NCBI GenBank assembly: GCA_037178625.1
Contig: CM074129.1
Span: 1,240,001 to 1,304,000, forward strand
Length of the DNA stretch: 64,000 nt
From: Skeletonema tropicum
Taxonomy: Eukaryota > Bacillariophyta > Thalassiosirophyceae > Thalassiosirales > Thalassiosiraceae
Direction of reading: 5' to 3'
The translations under genes were made by a program, and so were the position numbers. Below are positions 52,252-62,956 of this stretch, in pieces. The first letter of the stretch is position 1; each line of letters starts with the position of its first letter. The notes beneath the pieces are model-generated. The model did no database searches. It saw only the letters and a program-made list of their open reading frames with translations, and had not been told where the DNA came from.

Positions 52252-52872
52252 TCAAGACTTGCAGTTTTGCTGCTGCTGAGTTTCGGCCCTCTCAGTCATC
52301 TCACGCTTACAACTTGTGCGTCGTACCTCCACTTCCTCTTTCTCATCCTCTGCATTGTTGATACTTTCTATCACCTCTTCAAATGTTGCACTGCTACGTC
52401 TGTATCGGCAGAATATTCCTCTGTATCGACCTACACCGCGTCTCCAGGACTGTTCCTTATCATCAGCTTCATCTCCAGTCAACTCGCCATCCACTCCTCG
52501 ATTGATTCGTAAGCATCATACTCATCGGTTTTCAACAATGATTTGTCGTCTTCGACGTTGTTTTTGTGGCTTCCCTACTTTTCGTCTCAAATTTCAACCA
52601 AAGATGATTGCACTTTACCACGAATTTCAACATCGTCCTTGCATCCAGGGAGAGGACGTCTCTCTCCTGTTCGTCATAAACACTTATATATTATCCTTGA
52701 TTGTCAGCGCACGTTCCCTCGGCTGTTTCGTATCAAACAATGCTACTCATTTGATGTGCATGCTCGCTGCACTCCGTTTCTTGGATGCAAGAGTGATCAA
52801 TTCAGTCCGAGTAGTTACATAATTTGGAATGATCTTGTGGGCAGCAGCCTTGGCAGCATCGTAGGGATTACA
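52252..52872 (-). pseudogene. decayed minus-strand coding region
   Basis: Coding-like segments occur on the minus strand in changing frames: AGICNPYDAAKAAAHKIIPN and TRTELITLASKKRSAASM near 52870-52770, VEDDKSLLKTDEYDAYESIE near 52555-52500, and VDGELTGDEADDKEQSWRRG...QQQQNCKS to a stop at 52252. The pieces have protein-like composition and no family match. Probably a decayed gene. The plus-strand frame 52316-52822 looks like its antisense. Confidence 0.35.
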
Positions 52873-53462
52873 AATGCCAGCTTCTAAGCCCCTACCACCG
52901 CCTGCACTGATGTTTTAGTACCTTTATTCTTCTGTATTTCCCTCGGGGAGCTGGCTTCTGTTCCCAGTGATATGATCTCTTCGGGGTTGGATTGGGAGAC
53001 TCTTACCTACTGCTTTCTGCTCTCTGTTGTTTTGCTTGGAGGGCCACGTTGTAGCAAGGAATGCCACCACCGCTAGACATCACGTTTGGCGCTTGCCATG
53101 TTTGATCTTTGGCTGATCATCTTCAGTTCGGCTTGGGCGGTAATTCTCCTGCATATCATGAGCATCGGCATAGATCGGCATGCCGACGGACAAGACGACG
53201 ATGATTTATCTAATTTTCGACGATTTTTTTGTTGGGTTTTGTAAAGTTGGGTGTTTTTTATTGCATTTTTGGACAGCTCTCGATGAGTAGATGCTCCTGG
53301 GGTATCAAACTTTTGAAAATATCAAATTTTTGACTGAGAAAAAAAACTATTTACCTCTACGCACAAATTAGTTAGCGACTCCTGGACCCCCCTGTCGAAG
53401 TTGAATTCCCCTGTCGAAACAATTCACCCCGCCTCTACTTTTGGTAGCTTGACGCTCGAAGA
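52873..53462. other. gene-free
   Basis: Pyrimidine-rich and AT-rich sequence with no supportable gene. Confidence 0.4.
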
Positions 53463-53522
53463 TATCCCTAGTGAGTTTTTGGGGGGCTATTTTTGTGGAT
53501 AAGATTGAATATTCAATCTCAC
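53463..53522. repeat. short repeated element with a GATTGAATATTCAATC palindrome
   Basis: ATATCCCTAGTGAGTTTTG followed by GATTGAATATTCAATCTC. The same pieces occur in inverted orientation at about 55789-55858, where the palindrome is doubled. Probably a small MITE or solo terminus. Confidence 0.5.
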
Positions 53523-53782
53523 CACGGCCGCGGGCGGCACCGTCAAGAATGGAATTGTCACTTTCTACACCCTCGAACATAATGGCGTTGTCCTACAGAG
53601 ATATTTGTTTCTTTCTGAAGAGGATGGACTTACATTACAGCAGTGAGCTCTATTATAATCCATGATTTCCACATATAATGATATTGATTTGTCGATTGCA
53701 GTGCAAGCATGCCTGGTTTTCTTCCATCGTGGTAATGCACTTCAATAACAAACTAAGCAATAAGGTACGTTTATTCTACTAA

Positions 53783-54724
53783 TTATGCAGCTGCATTTGT
53801 CTTCATCATCATCTTCTGAGACTCCGTGGATGACTTCCTTATTTTCCACTTGGGATTTGTCGGGATCAACTTATCTATAAACGCCACAAAAGCGTCAATT
53901 TCCTCCTGCGAGCATTGGCTAAAGCACCCAAAGCCCATGTGTCCTCCACGACCATACAAGGATTCATCACGAGCATAGTACGCACTTGCTTGAGGTGGTA
54001 TCCCTATAGCATTGAGATTGAGGCACGGTTTCGTGCCCTCGACTTGATCGAAGACTCTCTTTCGAGAGTTGGGATTCTGAGGCTCCTTGGCTTCTGACTT
54101 GTCACCTGTGGAATTGGATCTAGAAGATGAAGCACCGTCACCACTGTCAGCAGCAGCAGCAGCAGCAGCATCAGATGCATTACTTGAAGGGAAGGGGTCA
54201 AACGTAGGCTTAGCCCAGACTAGCGGTATCATCCGCTCTTTTCTCTTCTTTTCCTCCGTTATCTTTTTTGATAATGCCATGAGTTCTTGCTCAACCTTAC
54301 GTCTTCGGATCAGTTCTTCTTCAGGGATAGGTTTTGGTGCCGTCTTTACTGGTGCTGGATAAGAGTACTTGCTTTTATAAGGTGATCCAGGGGCTGAGTC
54401 TTCCTCCTTGTCGGACAGGGCCTCCTCATCAGCCAGGCTACTGCTCCCACCCGCAACTGCTTGGAGCTCCTCATCTAATAACTCAGACGATGAAGCATCC
54501 GCAGATGCCCAGGTCGGAAACAAAGGCCCCTTCTCAACAGCATCCTTCATCTTCCTGCATCTCTGCTTCCATCGCTTCTCTTCCAAAGCCTCGCGACGAC
54601 GCTTTTTCGCCGCCTCTCTTCGATCCATCTTTTCGAGGCTTTCACGGACGCGGTCGAAGAGTTCGTCCATGGGTAGCTTGGGGAGGGGCATGGTGAACGT
54701 TGATTTTGGTGGCGATGAATCCAT
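53783..54724 (-). CDS. unknown charged protein, intact copy of an inverted gene pair
   Basis: 313 residues from the ATG at 54724 (MDSSPPKSTFTMPLPKLPMD); the frame is open to 54757, but the partner gene shares only this start. A strongly basic helical region at about 25-60 (REAAKKRRREALEEKRWKQR) is followed by an acidic Ser-rich part, a second charged helix (ELIRRRKVEQELMALSKKIT), an Ala-rich tract, and a conserved C-terminus GRGGHMGFGCFSQCSQEEID...NPKWKIRK. No domain is recognised. Basic/acidic alternation without signal or membrane segments suggests a nuclear protein, as a guess. It pairs with a broken inverted copy at 55933-58804. Confidence 0.65.
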   Translation of the reverse strand: MDSSPPKSTFTMPLPKLPMDELFDRVRESLEKMDRREAAKKRRREALEEKRWKQRCRKMKDAVEKGPLFPTWASADASSSELLDEELQAVAGGSSSLADEEALSDKEEDSAPGSPYKSKYSYPAPVKTAPKPIPEEELIRRRKVEQELMALSKKITEEKKRKERMIPLVWAKPTFDPFPSSNASDAAAAAAADSGDGASSSRSNSTGDKSEAKEPQNPNSRKRVFDQVEGTKPCLNLNAIGIPPQASAYYARDESLYGRGGHMGFGCFSQCSQEEIDAFVAFIDKLIPTNPKWKIRKSSTESQKMMMKTNAAA

Positions 54725-54757
54725 TTTTGTCGTATTTATTATGTTATTATGAAACAT

Positions 54758-55788
54758 CAACAGAGCCTTCCACTATCTTTAGCGTCAAGTGTGTTATTTA
54801 TTCGCCGCCAGGCAGGATTGGTAGTGTAGTGATTGAAAGGCTTAACTCGTAGGCTTCAGGAAAGGCTTAACTCACGGGTTAATTTATTTACCCTTACCTT
54901 GAATATCCCTACGGGAGGTTAACCAGGGTCTAGACCTGGTTTTTAGGATTTAGTAGTCTTAACCAGATAGACCTGGATTAGCGCTGTGCCGCTAATGGAT
55001 GCCATAGACGCCGCCAAACGTCTAACCCCTGCATCAGGATCATCAACTGGACCAATATGATCAATTTTTGACCGTTGGTTTGGGCCGCGGTAGTGTGTGT
55101 GGGGTTGTGGTGTGGCCTCATCACATGGCACCGGCCATCATCTTTTTCAGTCGCGTCAAGCAGTTGTGGTGATGGTTACGTCAACCATAAACGCCCGTCT
55201 CGCCTCCTCATCATAACGCGTTGATACTAAATAAACATGGGAATGTTTCGGCGCCGGTATTCCTTCGAGTGGGGCTTGTATTCATGCTATATTCGATAAT
55301 CGCCACTCGGTATTATGTATTTTCCGGCCACAATATTTATCGTCGATGATCGACAAATCAAATGATTGGGATAGCCAACACACGGTACAGCAGGCAGCAG
55401 AAGTGAACACAATAAAGTATTGTGGATAATTAGGGCTTGTGGAATGGGCACAACTATCGATGTTATGATGCGTCAACACGTCGTCTTCAGAATGGCAACT
55501 CACAACTTCACTCATTATTTCTGCAAATACGGAGAAGATTAGTGTTGTTTCATGTTTAAATATTTGATAGTGGCGGAAATAGTGCGAAGTGAGGGGCAGT
55601 GGGAAGTACTGAGTGGGAAGTACCCCATAATCATGCAGAGGATCATCTGCCTGAAAATTAGTATTTGTAGCTCACGTGCATGCACATAAAAGAGCTACCG
55701 CAGCAATCTGAGAGTCGGCCGGCCCAGTCCAACCCTCCCGCCAATTTCTTACCGCGACAAAAACACGCGATAACGGCTTCTGGCGATG
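54758..55788. other. spacer between the inverted gene copies
   Basis: No gene is supportable. AAGGCTTAACTC-type short direct repeats are at about 54838-54880, and GGTTAACCAGGGTCTAGACC at about 54916 is partly palindromic. Homology between the copies seems to end about 45-60 bp upstream of each ATG. Confidence 0.4.
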
Positions 55789-55858
55789 GATGAGATTGAA
55801 TATTCAATCTCATCCTGGATGAGATTGAATACTCAATCTCAAAACTCACTAGGGATAT
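55789..55858. repeat. inverted copy of the short GATTGAATATTCAATC element
   Basis: Two GAGATTGAATA.TCAATCTC palindromes in tandem, followed by CAAAACTCACTAGGGATAT, the complement of the sequence at 53463. Confidence 0.5.
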
Positions 55859-56511
55859 GGTACTGGTACTTGAAGGCTCTGTTGATGTTGCATTATGACA
55901 ATTAATAGGAATAGATAATAAATATGACAAAAATGGATTCATCGCCACCAAAATCAACGTTCACCATGCCCCTCCCCAAGCTACCCATGGACGAACTCTT
56001 CGACCGCGTCCGTGAAAGCCTCGAAAAGATGGATCGAAGAGAGGCGGCGAAAAAGCGTCGTCGCGAGGCTTTTGAGGAGAAGCGATGGAAGGAGAGATGT
56101 AAGAAGATGAGTAATGGCGATGATAAAGGGCCTTTGTTTTCCGACCTGGGCATCTGCATCTGCGGGTGCTTCGTCATCTGAGTCATTAGATGAGGAGCTC
56201 GAAGCAGATGCGGTTGGGAGCAGTAGCCTGGCTGATGAGGAGGCCTTGTCCGACAAGGAAGACTCAGCTCCTGGATCACCTCCTTATAAAAGCAAGTACT
56301 CTTACCCAGTGCCAGCAAAGCCAGCAAAGACAGCACCAAAACCTATCCCCGAAGAAGAGCTGATCCGAAGACGTAAGGTTGAGCAAGAACTCATGGCATT
56401 ATCAAAACACGGTGGATTCGAGACCGCGGCAGACGACATTTGTGTGACTCCGACTTTGAACTAATTCCTACGTAGAGGGTAGTTAGTGAGTTCGACCAAT
56501 ATAACACCCCT

Positions 56512-56584
56512 GAGACGGCAACACCCAACATATTCGTGTTCCCCAGACTCTTGCGAGTTAGAATATGCTGGGTGTTGCCGTCTC
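56512..56584. repeat. 24-bp hairpin inside the transposon
   Basis: Arms 56512-56535 and 56561-56584 (starting GAGACGGCAACACCC) pair with one mismatch across a 25-base loop, upstream of the transposon's gene. It could be a small foldback insertion, a transcript hairpin or a protein-binding site. Confidence 0.65.
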
Positions 56585-56761
56585 ACTAGTTGGTTGTCAA
56601 AAGCATTCACCCCTAAAATATCTAGTGTATACAAACGGTATTAACGTTTTTGTGCGTGAGATCATTATGAGAGAACTATTATTGGATTTTTGGGGAATCT
56701 AGTTTTTTTTTTGCGCCAAGCGTCATTTCCACATCATCTTGTGCACTCATTCTTGCTAACC

Positions 56762-58099
56762 ATGGCAACAACCCCCAATTCTAGCCACAACAGAGATAGC
56801 GGTAGCCGCCGAAATGCGCCGGCTGGGGTGTATACTCCAGTGTCAGGTTCATCCGGGCAATTTGTTACTCCATCATCTTCAAAAAACATCAAAACGTGGC
56901 AGAGAATCTGCAAGAGCTGCGTGAGAAACAGCAGCAGCTCGAGGATGAGTTAAAGCATCTCGAGAAGCAATTGGAGACTGAAGCTACGGAACTGGTCAAA
57001 AGCACGAAAGAAAATTCCAACCTTGCTGATTACATTGTCGTGCTCATGGAGCAGATCAGCATTACCGACAATACAATTTTGGAATGTGAGGAGTATCTGA
57101 AAAATCATGGTGGTCATTCGAAGAGAAAGTTTGAGGAAGTATTGAAGAAGAACGGTTGTGACAGGCAAACTTACTTTGAAGCACAAATGGTCGGTAACCA
57201 TTGCATGAATTATGCGGAGCATAGTGAAGTCATATACAGTGACATTTTCGATGAGTTTGATCCTATCATCGAACAACAAGATCTGAAGGAAGAGTTTGAA
57301 TAATTTCACATTGCGAATGAAGAAGTTGTGTCTCTATGGTTCAAAATCCAACGAGTAATGAAATCCGTCAATAAGCAGTCCGACAAGGCAATTAAAGACT
57401 TTGAAGCGAACATTAAGAAGCTCAAAGATCTCATTGTCAAGCTATTAGTAACTGACGTACCGATTGCCGAGTGGAAGTCAAAACTTCCTGCATTCCCCAA
57501 AAGTCATCTCCTCTTCATTGGCCATCTTCTTGACCAGCTGACTATGTGGGGAACTCTTGGTGGTTTTTTGACGAGCAAAACATCGAAAGCGCCCATGCAA
57601 TCTGGAACCAATTGATGCGTCAGATGGGCGCTACTCGCGGGAAGGAACTCAAGAAGAAGGTGTTCATTCAGTATTACTTGAAGAGTGCTGAATTCATACA
57701 ATCTAATATTTTGCGTTTGAAAGAGGAGCAAAGCGTCCTAATAAATATGCTCCCCGACGTCCCAGAGCAGAAGATGTCGAAATCAATAATAGCGCTGTTG
57801 CAGAGAGACAAATTGATACTGTCGAGGTCGATGAAGGATCTTTAGTCGCAGACATCAATGGGGAGGTTGCTCTCCATCAACCTCTGATGGTATTCGATTC
57901 ATCTACATCTGCAGAAGATAATGGCGATGGCGCAGTCGGAAATGATGCTGATGAAACGGCGCAGGTGAAAGTATCGAAAGAGGATACGATGGTCAGCACT
58001 TGTCCTCATTGCAGTAAGCGCTTACTTAATGTGGCTCTCCGTGTTCACATGTTTGAGGCACATGGTGTTACTCTTTGTGCTGAAGCCGAACCTAGGTAA
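56762..58099 (+). pseudogene. transposon-encoded protein with coiled coil and C2H2-like zinc finger, frames broken
   Basis: From the ATG at 56762 (MATTPNSSHNRDSGSRRN) the frame is lost at an A6 run (56880). The coiled coil ENLQELREKQQQLEDELK follows in the next frame. An in-frame TAA (57301-57303) precedes FHIANEEVVSLWFKIQR. PKSHLLFIGHLLDQL and GTLGGF then shift at a T6 run (57565) into DEQNIESAHAIWNQLMRQMG. A last shift near 57770 leads to VDEGSLVADINGEV and CPHCSKRLLNVALRVHMFEAH, a C-x2-C...H-x4-H finger. The H-L...H...G...E-x-x-H block also occurs at 35800-36100. It is probably the transposase or a partner, but no named family is clear. Confidence 0.5.
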
Positions 58100-58804
58100 T
58101 CGATAATTATTAGTACCAAATCATATGAGGCGAAGAATGATGCAGCCAAATATGTCTTCATTTTTGCATTGAAACGGCATAATGGCATAGATAGAGTAGA
58201 CAGTAGTAACGAGTTGACGGAAGATATCGACATTGTGATGGGCTTCTCATCAGATTTTTGGATGTCACAGTTAGCGATAGTTAGCGATCACAAATGCTGA
58301 GGCGAATCCACCGTGAAAAAAGATAACGGAGGAAAATAAGAGAAAAGAGCGGATGATACCGCTAGTCTGGGATAAGCCTACGTTTTGACCCCTTCCCTTC
58401 AAGTAATGCATCTGATGCTGCTGCTGCTGCTGCTGACAGTGGTGACGGTGCTTCATCCTCTAGATCCAATTCTTCAGGTGACAAGTCAGAAGCCAAGGAG
58501 CCTCAGAATCCCAACCCTCGAAAGAGAGACTTCGATCAAGTCGCGGGCAAGAAACCGTACCGTAATCTCAACGCTATGGGGATACCATCTCAAGCAAGTG
58601 CGTACTATTCTCGTGATGAATCAATCCTTGTATGGTCGTGGAGGACACATGGGCTTTGGGTGCTTTAGCCAATGCTCGCAGGAGGAAATTGACGATTTTG
58701 TGGCGGTTGTAGATAAGTTGATCCCGACAAATCCGAAATGGAAAATAAGGAAGTCATCCACGGAGTCTCAAAAGATGATGAAGACAAATTCAGTGCGTAA
58801 TTAG

Positions 58805-59601
58805 TATAATAAAGTACCTAACAGCTAAGTTTCAAGTAGTACTTCAGATTGGCAATAGATCCAGATCCTTGTGAAATAGACTGTGCTTGAGCTTCTGGAG
58901 GCTTTCTTCTTTAATGAAAATCGCAAGAAGCTCTTTGACGCTTGATGCAAGGGTACTTCTATTTGGCTGGTTGAGAGTTGAGAACGCACTCAGGCGCACT
59001 TGTCAAATTTTTAACGAGGTGCAAGCTGATGACAGAGTGGCATGATCTCGAGATATGGACTAGGAACTGGTGGTCTCTCTCCTTCTATCGCGAATTATTC
59101 CAAATAAAGATAAGCCAAGCTTATCGATCCTCATCTTTACTTTCATATACAGCACAGCAAGTATCAGCAAGGAGGTGAGCAAGCTGACGTCTCTCTTTCT
59201 CTTCTTGCTGTATGTCATATGTCGATGCGGCGATATTACATGACACTGACATCACATCACCGTTAAATTTTGTACAATATTGTACTTCCTCCTTCTTCAT
59301 CTCCAGGGCAGAATGAGTAATGCCAATTCGTTGTGGAGAGATTGTGCAATCTTACGAAGGCATGATACAGGGCCCCACAGGTTTTCTTAGAGAGTGAAAA
59401 GAACGTGGATAACAATACACATGTTGTCATGTAGATAAAATGTGATGGAACAAGTGTGTCAGAACATTATGCTGTCTAGAGAGTAATGAGAATGAAGTTC
59501 AACATAATGATATTATCGTACTATATCATGTAATGTTATACTTTTGTTACTCTATTTGTACAATATTAAAAGAGATGATTGCCCAACGAATAAAGATTCA
59601 T
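58805..59601. other. gene-free up to the assembly gap
   Basis: AT-rich with no supportable gene. The ORF at 58978-59178 has no features. Part of this may belong to the gene whose tail follows the gap. Confidence 0.35.
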
Positions 59602-60101
59602 NNNNNNNNNNNNNNNNNNNNNNNNNNNNNNNNNNNNNNNNNNNNNNNNNNNNNNNNNNNNNNNNNNNNNNNNNNNNNNNNNNNNNNNNNNNNNNNNNNN
59701 NNNNNNNNNNNNNNNNNNNNNNNNNNNNNNNNNNNNNNNNNNNNNNNNNNNNNNNNNNNNNNNNNNNNNNNNNNNNNNNNNNNNNNNNNNNNNNNNNNNN
59801 NNNNNNNNNNNNNNNNNNNNNNNNNNNNNNNNNNNNNNNNNNNNNNNNNNNNNNNNNNNNNNNNNNNNNNNNNNNNNNNNNNNNNNNNNNNNNNNNNNNN
59901 NNNNNNNNNNNNNNNNNNNNNNNNNNNNNNNNNNNNNNNNNNNNNNNNNNNNNNNNNNNNNNNNNNNNNNNNNNNNNNNNNNNNNNNNNNNNNNNNNNNN
60001 NNNNNNNNNNNNNNNNNNNNNNNNNNNNNNNNNNNNNNNNNNNNNNNNNNNNNNNNNNNNNNNNNNNNNNNNNNNNNNNNNNNNNNNNNNNNNNNNNNNN
60101 N
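59602..60101. other. assembly gap, exactly 500 N
   Basis: Run of unknown bases; the round size suggests a placeholder of undefined true length. ORFs drawn across it are meaningless. Confidence 0.98.
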
Positions 60102-60349
60102 CATTTCGTGTCATGGTGATTCATGATAAACATTACAACAAGTGGATGATAAGTCAATCGTCTAGTAAGAAGTGGGGGAAAGAAGCAAAGCCATACAAGG
60201 TAGACATTCGAATGCTCCGGAAGAATGAAGTTGGTGAGTATGAAGATGTCGAATTATATGATGCAGATTACAACAAGGAAGAGGTTGCAAAGCGTATTGG
60301 AGAGAATTTGATTCTCGATGTAGTTGGAAAGTTGCATGTAATTGGTTGA
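60102..60349 (+). CDS. C-terminal end of an unknown protein, 5' part lost in the gap
   Basis: The frame enters from the gap and ends at 60349. About 80 residues, mixed charged, with FRVMVIHDKHYNKWMISQSS, KKWGKEAKPYKVDIRMLRKN and a final GENLILDVVGKLHVIG. Protein-like codon use, but no family recognised. Confidence 0.5.
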
Positions 60350-60439
60350 GTTCATTAATAATGGGGTTATTTCATGTTAGACTTTTCGTAGAGGTTCAGC
60401 CTCCCTACCCATGTAACCCGATGTTACAGATCCTAGTAC

Positions 60440-60533
60440 AAGTTTACGTAGGAATTAAATTCCTACGTCATCAGCGAGGAAGCCAGCAGTTACACATGTA
60501 ACGATTTCGCGGACAGGTTGAGGCCACCCCTCC
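60440..60533. mobile_element. truncated relative of the 5131-5833 transposon
   Basis: 60505-60533 is identical to the last 29 bp of the 703-bp element (GCGGACAGGTTGAGGCCACC...). It is preceded by TACGTAGGAATTAAATTCC, the same kind of palindrome as at 5740-5765. No matching left end was found. Confidence 0.65.
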
Positions 60534-60956
60534 TGTTGGTGGCTGTCATGAAGAAAAATCTCGAATGGCTGCGGACTTGCCTATTATGTAATTCCAGCGT
60601 ACAGCATTCTACAGCGCCCGCGCCGCTTTTTTGGAGAGAAATGCTTTTGACACAAAAGGTAGCACTCACGTAGCGTATACCACAAAGCTACTGTAGGAAT
60701 TCGCGCCCAAAATCAAGCCCCTCTGCAGCTATTATTTGTATCAGATTTGTACGACGATAAAGCGGATGACTTCTTTACTTTGAGGGCCAAAATACAACCT
60801 TTCGTCGCAAAGTAGTGAACACGGGGAAACACAGAAACCAGACCAGTTTTTGCCACCAAATCTTCCGCCGGTGCTCTCATAAGACAACCAAGTCGACGTT
60901 GTCAACAGCTCCGTCCGCTATCTGCACTAAGTAACCCACCTCCTCTTATTTCCACC
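60534..60956. promoter_or_regulatory. 5' flank of histone H2B
   Basis: No gene. Includes the H2B promoter and 5' UTR, with GTCGACGTTGTCAAC near 60892. No TATA box is certain. Confidence 0.35.
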
Positions 60957-61316
60957 ATGGCCAAAACACCCTCCAAGAAGGCTCCCTCCAAGGCAGCCAA
61001 GAAAGCCTCCACCGACGGCAAGAAGCGCTCCAAAAAGCGTGTCGAATCGTACTCCACCTACATCTACAAGGTGCTCAAGCAAGTCCACCCCGACACCGGC
61101 ATCTCCAAGAAGGGCATGTCCATCATGAACTCGTTCATCAATGATATCTTTGAGAGGATTGCGAGCGAGGCGGGAAAGCTGGCGACGTACAATAAGAAGG
61201 CGACTTTGAGTAGCCGTGAGATCCAGACTGCAGTGAGGTTGATGCTGCCGGGAGAATTGGCGAAGCACGCTGTGTCGGAGGGAACCAAGGCTGTTACCAA
61301 GTTCTCTTCTGCGTAA
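60957..61316 (+). CDS. H2B: histone H2B
   Basis: 119 residues, intronless, ATG in TTTCCACCATGGCC. Lys-rich tail ([14 protein letters not shown]) and then the canonical histone fold: [60 protein letters not shown] and the end [20 protein letters not shown]. The Lys near the C-terminus (EGTKAVTKF) is the site ubiquitinated in other eukaryotes. It packages DNA with H2A as part of the nucleosome. Codons are GC-biased at the 5' end, as in highly expressed genes. No H2A partner is visible next to it. Confidence 0.98.
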   Translation: MAKTPSKKAPSKAAKKASTDGKKRSKKRVESYSTYIYKVLKQVHPDTGISKKGMSIMNSFINDIFERIASEAGKLATYNKKATLSSREIQTAVRLMLPGELAKHAVSEGTKAVTKFSSA

Positions 61317-62320
61317 GGAGAGGCGGATACTTCGGTATATTATTTTAAGGATGAATGTGTGGGATAGATTTAGATTGATGAAGGATGAAGGAGGTCTGAA
61401 TAGAAGATGGTTGCACCAATCTTTCATCGTTGTTGGGTAGAGGAGCAATTTCGTTGTCTCGCCTATGGTGACATCATAAGTAGTACTTGCGTGCTGTTGG
61501 TCGTCTTGCAAGTGCTGCTGTGTGACACTTCTGCTACAGTAATGCATAATTTATAATGATATAATTTGTACCGTTAATGCCAACACAGATAATCTTGTGA
61601 CACATGTCTTCATTGCTATCGTAGCAGTAACGTAACAATATAACACTTGGCTCTATTCTCTCTATTCCAATTGTGTGTGTACCTCGTCTTCTTTTAGTCT
61701 GCTACAGTTTGATGTTACAAATAGCAGATAGGAGTAAAAAGTATCGTCAGCCAGCATAGCCCTTTATTTTGGTCGAGAGTTGAATTGCTGAAAACAATCT
61801 CAGAGTGGAAGTGCGGAAAAAAGAAAAGATCAAGGATGCCCCTTGGTTCTTGATTTGCATTTTTATTCAAACTTATTACATATTAGTTAACGCTATATGT
61901 ACCAGAGACCAAAATTTGCCGAAATTTTGAAAAAGTGTCAAGTACCCAGCAGAACTTCGCTTGTAGTAGCCCGATTTTAATGATTCCAAGAGCAGTATTA
62001 TTCTCAGCAAGGTAGCAGTGAATAGTATGCCTAATATTTTGCCGTAATTCCATTGCCAACAGCCGATAGGAAGGGTATTGCTGTTTCACGGTGTGTCGTA
62101 GAGAGGCAGGGAGCAGGTAGGGAGTGAACTAAAGTAATCTATCTATCTATCTATCTTTACCAATAAATGTTTATTAGTATGTTACGTCAAGATATGTACA
62201 TTGAAAACTTTATGGGCCTTTTTACCTGAGCCCTCCCCAAAAATTTTTTTCACGACCTCGGAACGGGTCATCAACAAAAACCTGCAACTGGCTCGCGCAA
62301 GAGAGAGTTGTTGTCGTTAG
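61317..62320. other. gene-free, ATCT microsatellite
   Basis: Downstream of H2B I see no gene. The ORF at 60927-61547 is antisense to H2B. A (ATCT)n run is at about 62138-62155. Confidence 0.4.
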
Positions 62321-62550
62321 GCAGGCCTTTGGAAACAGGCGGGCGAGGGGGAAGTCCCCCGATATTGAGGGCTCTGATCGGTGGCAAGTCGTCTAAATGG
62401 GGGTGAAAGGGTCCATATTAGCCAATATTTGGCTAACTTTAGACGAAAATCACGGGAGTTTAGCTAATATGGCATCCCCCCTCCTTGTGGGGGGGTTTAA
62501 CGGGGGAATCCCCCCGATATCGGATAGGCTAGCCCTCCAAAGGCCTGTGT
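62321..62550. repeat. imperfect inverted-repeat structure
   Basis: CAGGCCTTTGGA at about 62323 and its complement near 62535-62547 face each other. Inside are CCATATTAGCC / AGCTAATATGG, GTCTAAA / TTTAGAC and CCCCCGATAT blocks in inverted arrangement. A decayed foldback element is likely; no target duplication seen. Confidence 0.4.
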
Positions 62551-62956
62551 CTGTCGGCCCATCGATTCGTTCGCAGAGATATAGAGATACACACATCGTT
62601 GCAATTTGCAGACATAAGACGAAGGAATGAACTACTCCTACAATACTCCAATCAAGCTATCAAGCTAGAGCATCTCTTTACACATCCGCAGACCCGCCCA
62701 TTGAGACTATTCTCTCACAATTCGCCTCGTAAGTGAAGGCCCGTTCGTCAACTCTGTGTGTAAAAAAATAGGAGAAATAGTTCTTCGTCGGCCATGACAC
62801 TTTTGTCCTGACATTACATTATCATCCATTCGCTCCAAATTCCAAACCCAACTAACATTGCTCTGTCATTCATAATTATCAATTGAAAAATCTTGAGATA
62901 GGGAGATAGGGAACATTCTTTCATAGCAACTGCTGAAATAAAAACAAAAAATCATC
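62551..62956. promoter_or_regulatory. 5' flank of the second PSS/FYPDW gene
   Basis: No gene; presumably promoter and 5' UTR of the gene starting at 62957. Confidence 0.35.

Larger units (their letters stand above)
56408..58315 (+). mobile_element. DNA transposon, 1908 bp, CACGG termini, 4-bp target duplication
   Basis: Perfect 13-bp inverted ends: CACGGTGGATTCG at 56408 and its complement at 58303-58315. The intact gene copy shows the empty site with six A; here there are four A before and six after the element, so AAAA was duplicated. CAC-type ends with short duplications suggest the CACTA/Mirage/Chapaev (CMC) group. It contains a broken plus-strand gene. Confidence 0.85.
55933..58804 (+). 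pseudogene. second copy of the 53783-54724 gene, split by a transposon
   Basis: The 5' part (55933-56407) matches the intact copy from MDSSPPKSTF to VEQELMALSK but has a frame break near 56110 (the frame with KGPLF moves to the one with FPTWAS). The gene stops at the transposon at 56408 and resumes at 58316 with AAAAAAGATAACGGAGG, continuing to the C-terminus (YGRGGHMGFGCFSQCSQEEID ... NPKWKIRK) and a stop near 58804. The 3' half also has frame changes (near 58397 and 58620). Clearly non-functional. Confidence 0.8.

Noticed and set aside
59533..60157. Long open frames across the N run
   Set aside because: They consist of unknown bases; only the part after 60101 has real sequence.
60927..61547. 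206-residue minus-strand ORF
   Set aside because: It lies antisense over histone H2B, whose reading is unambiguous.
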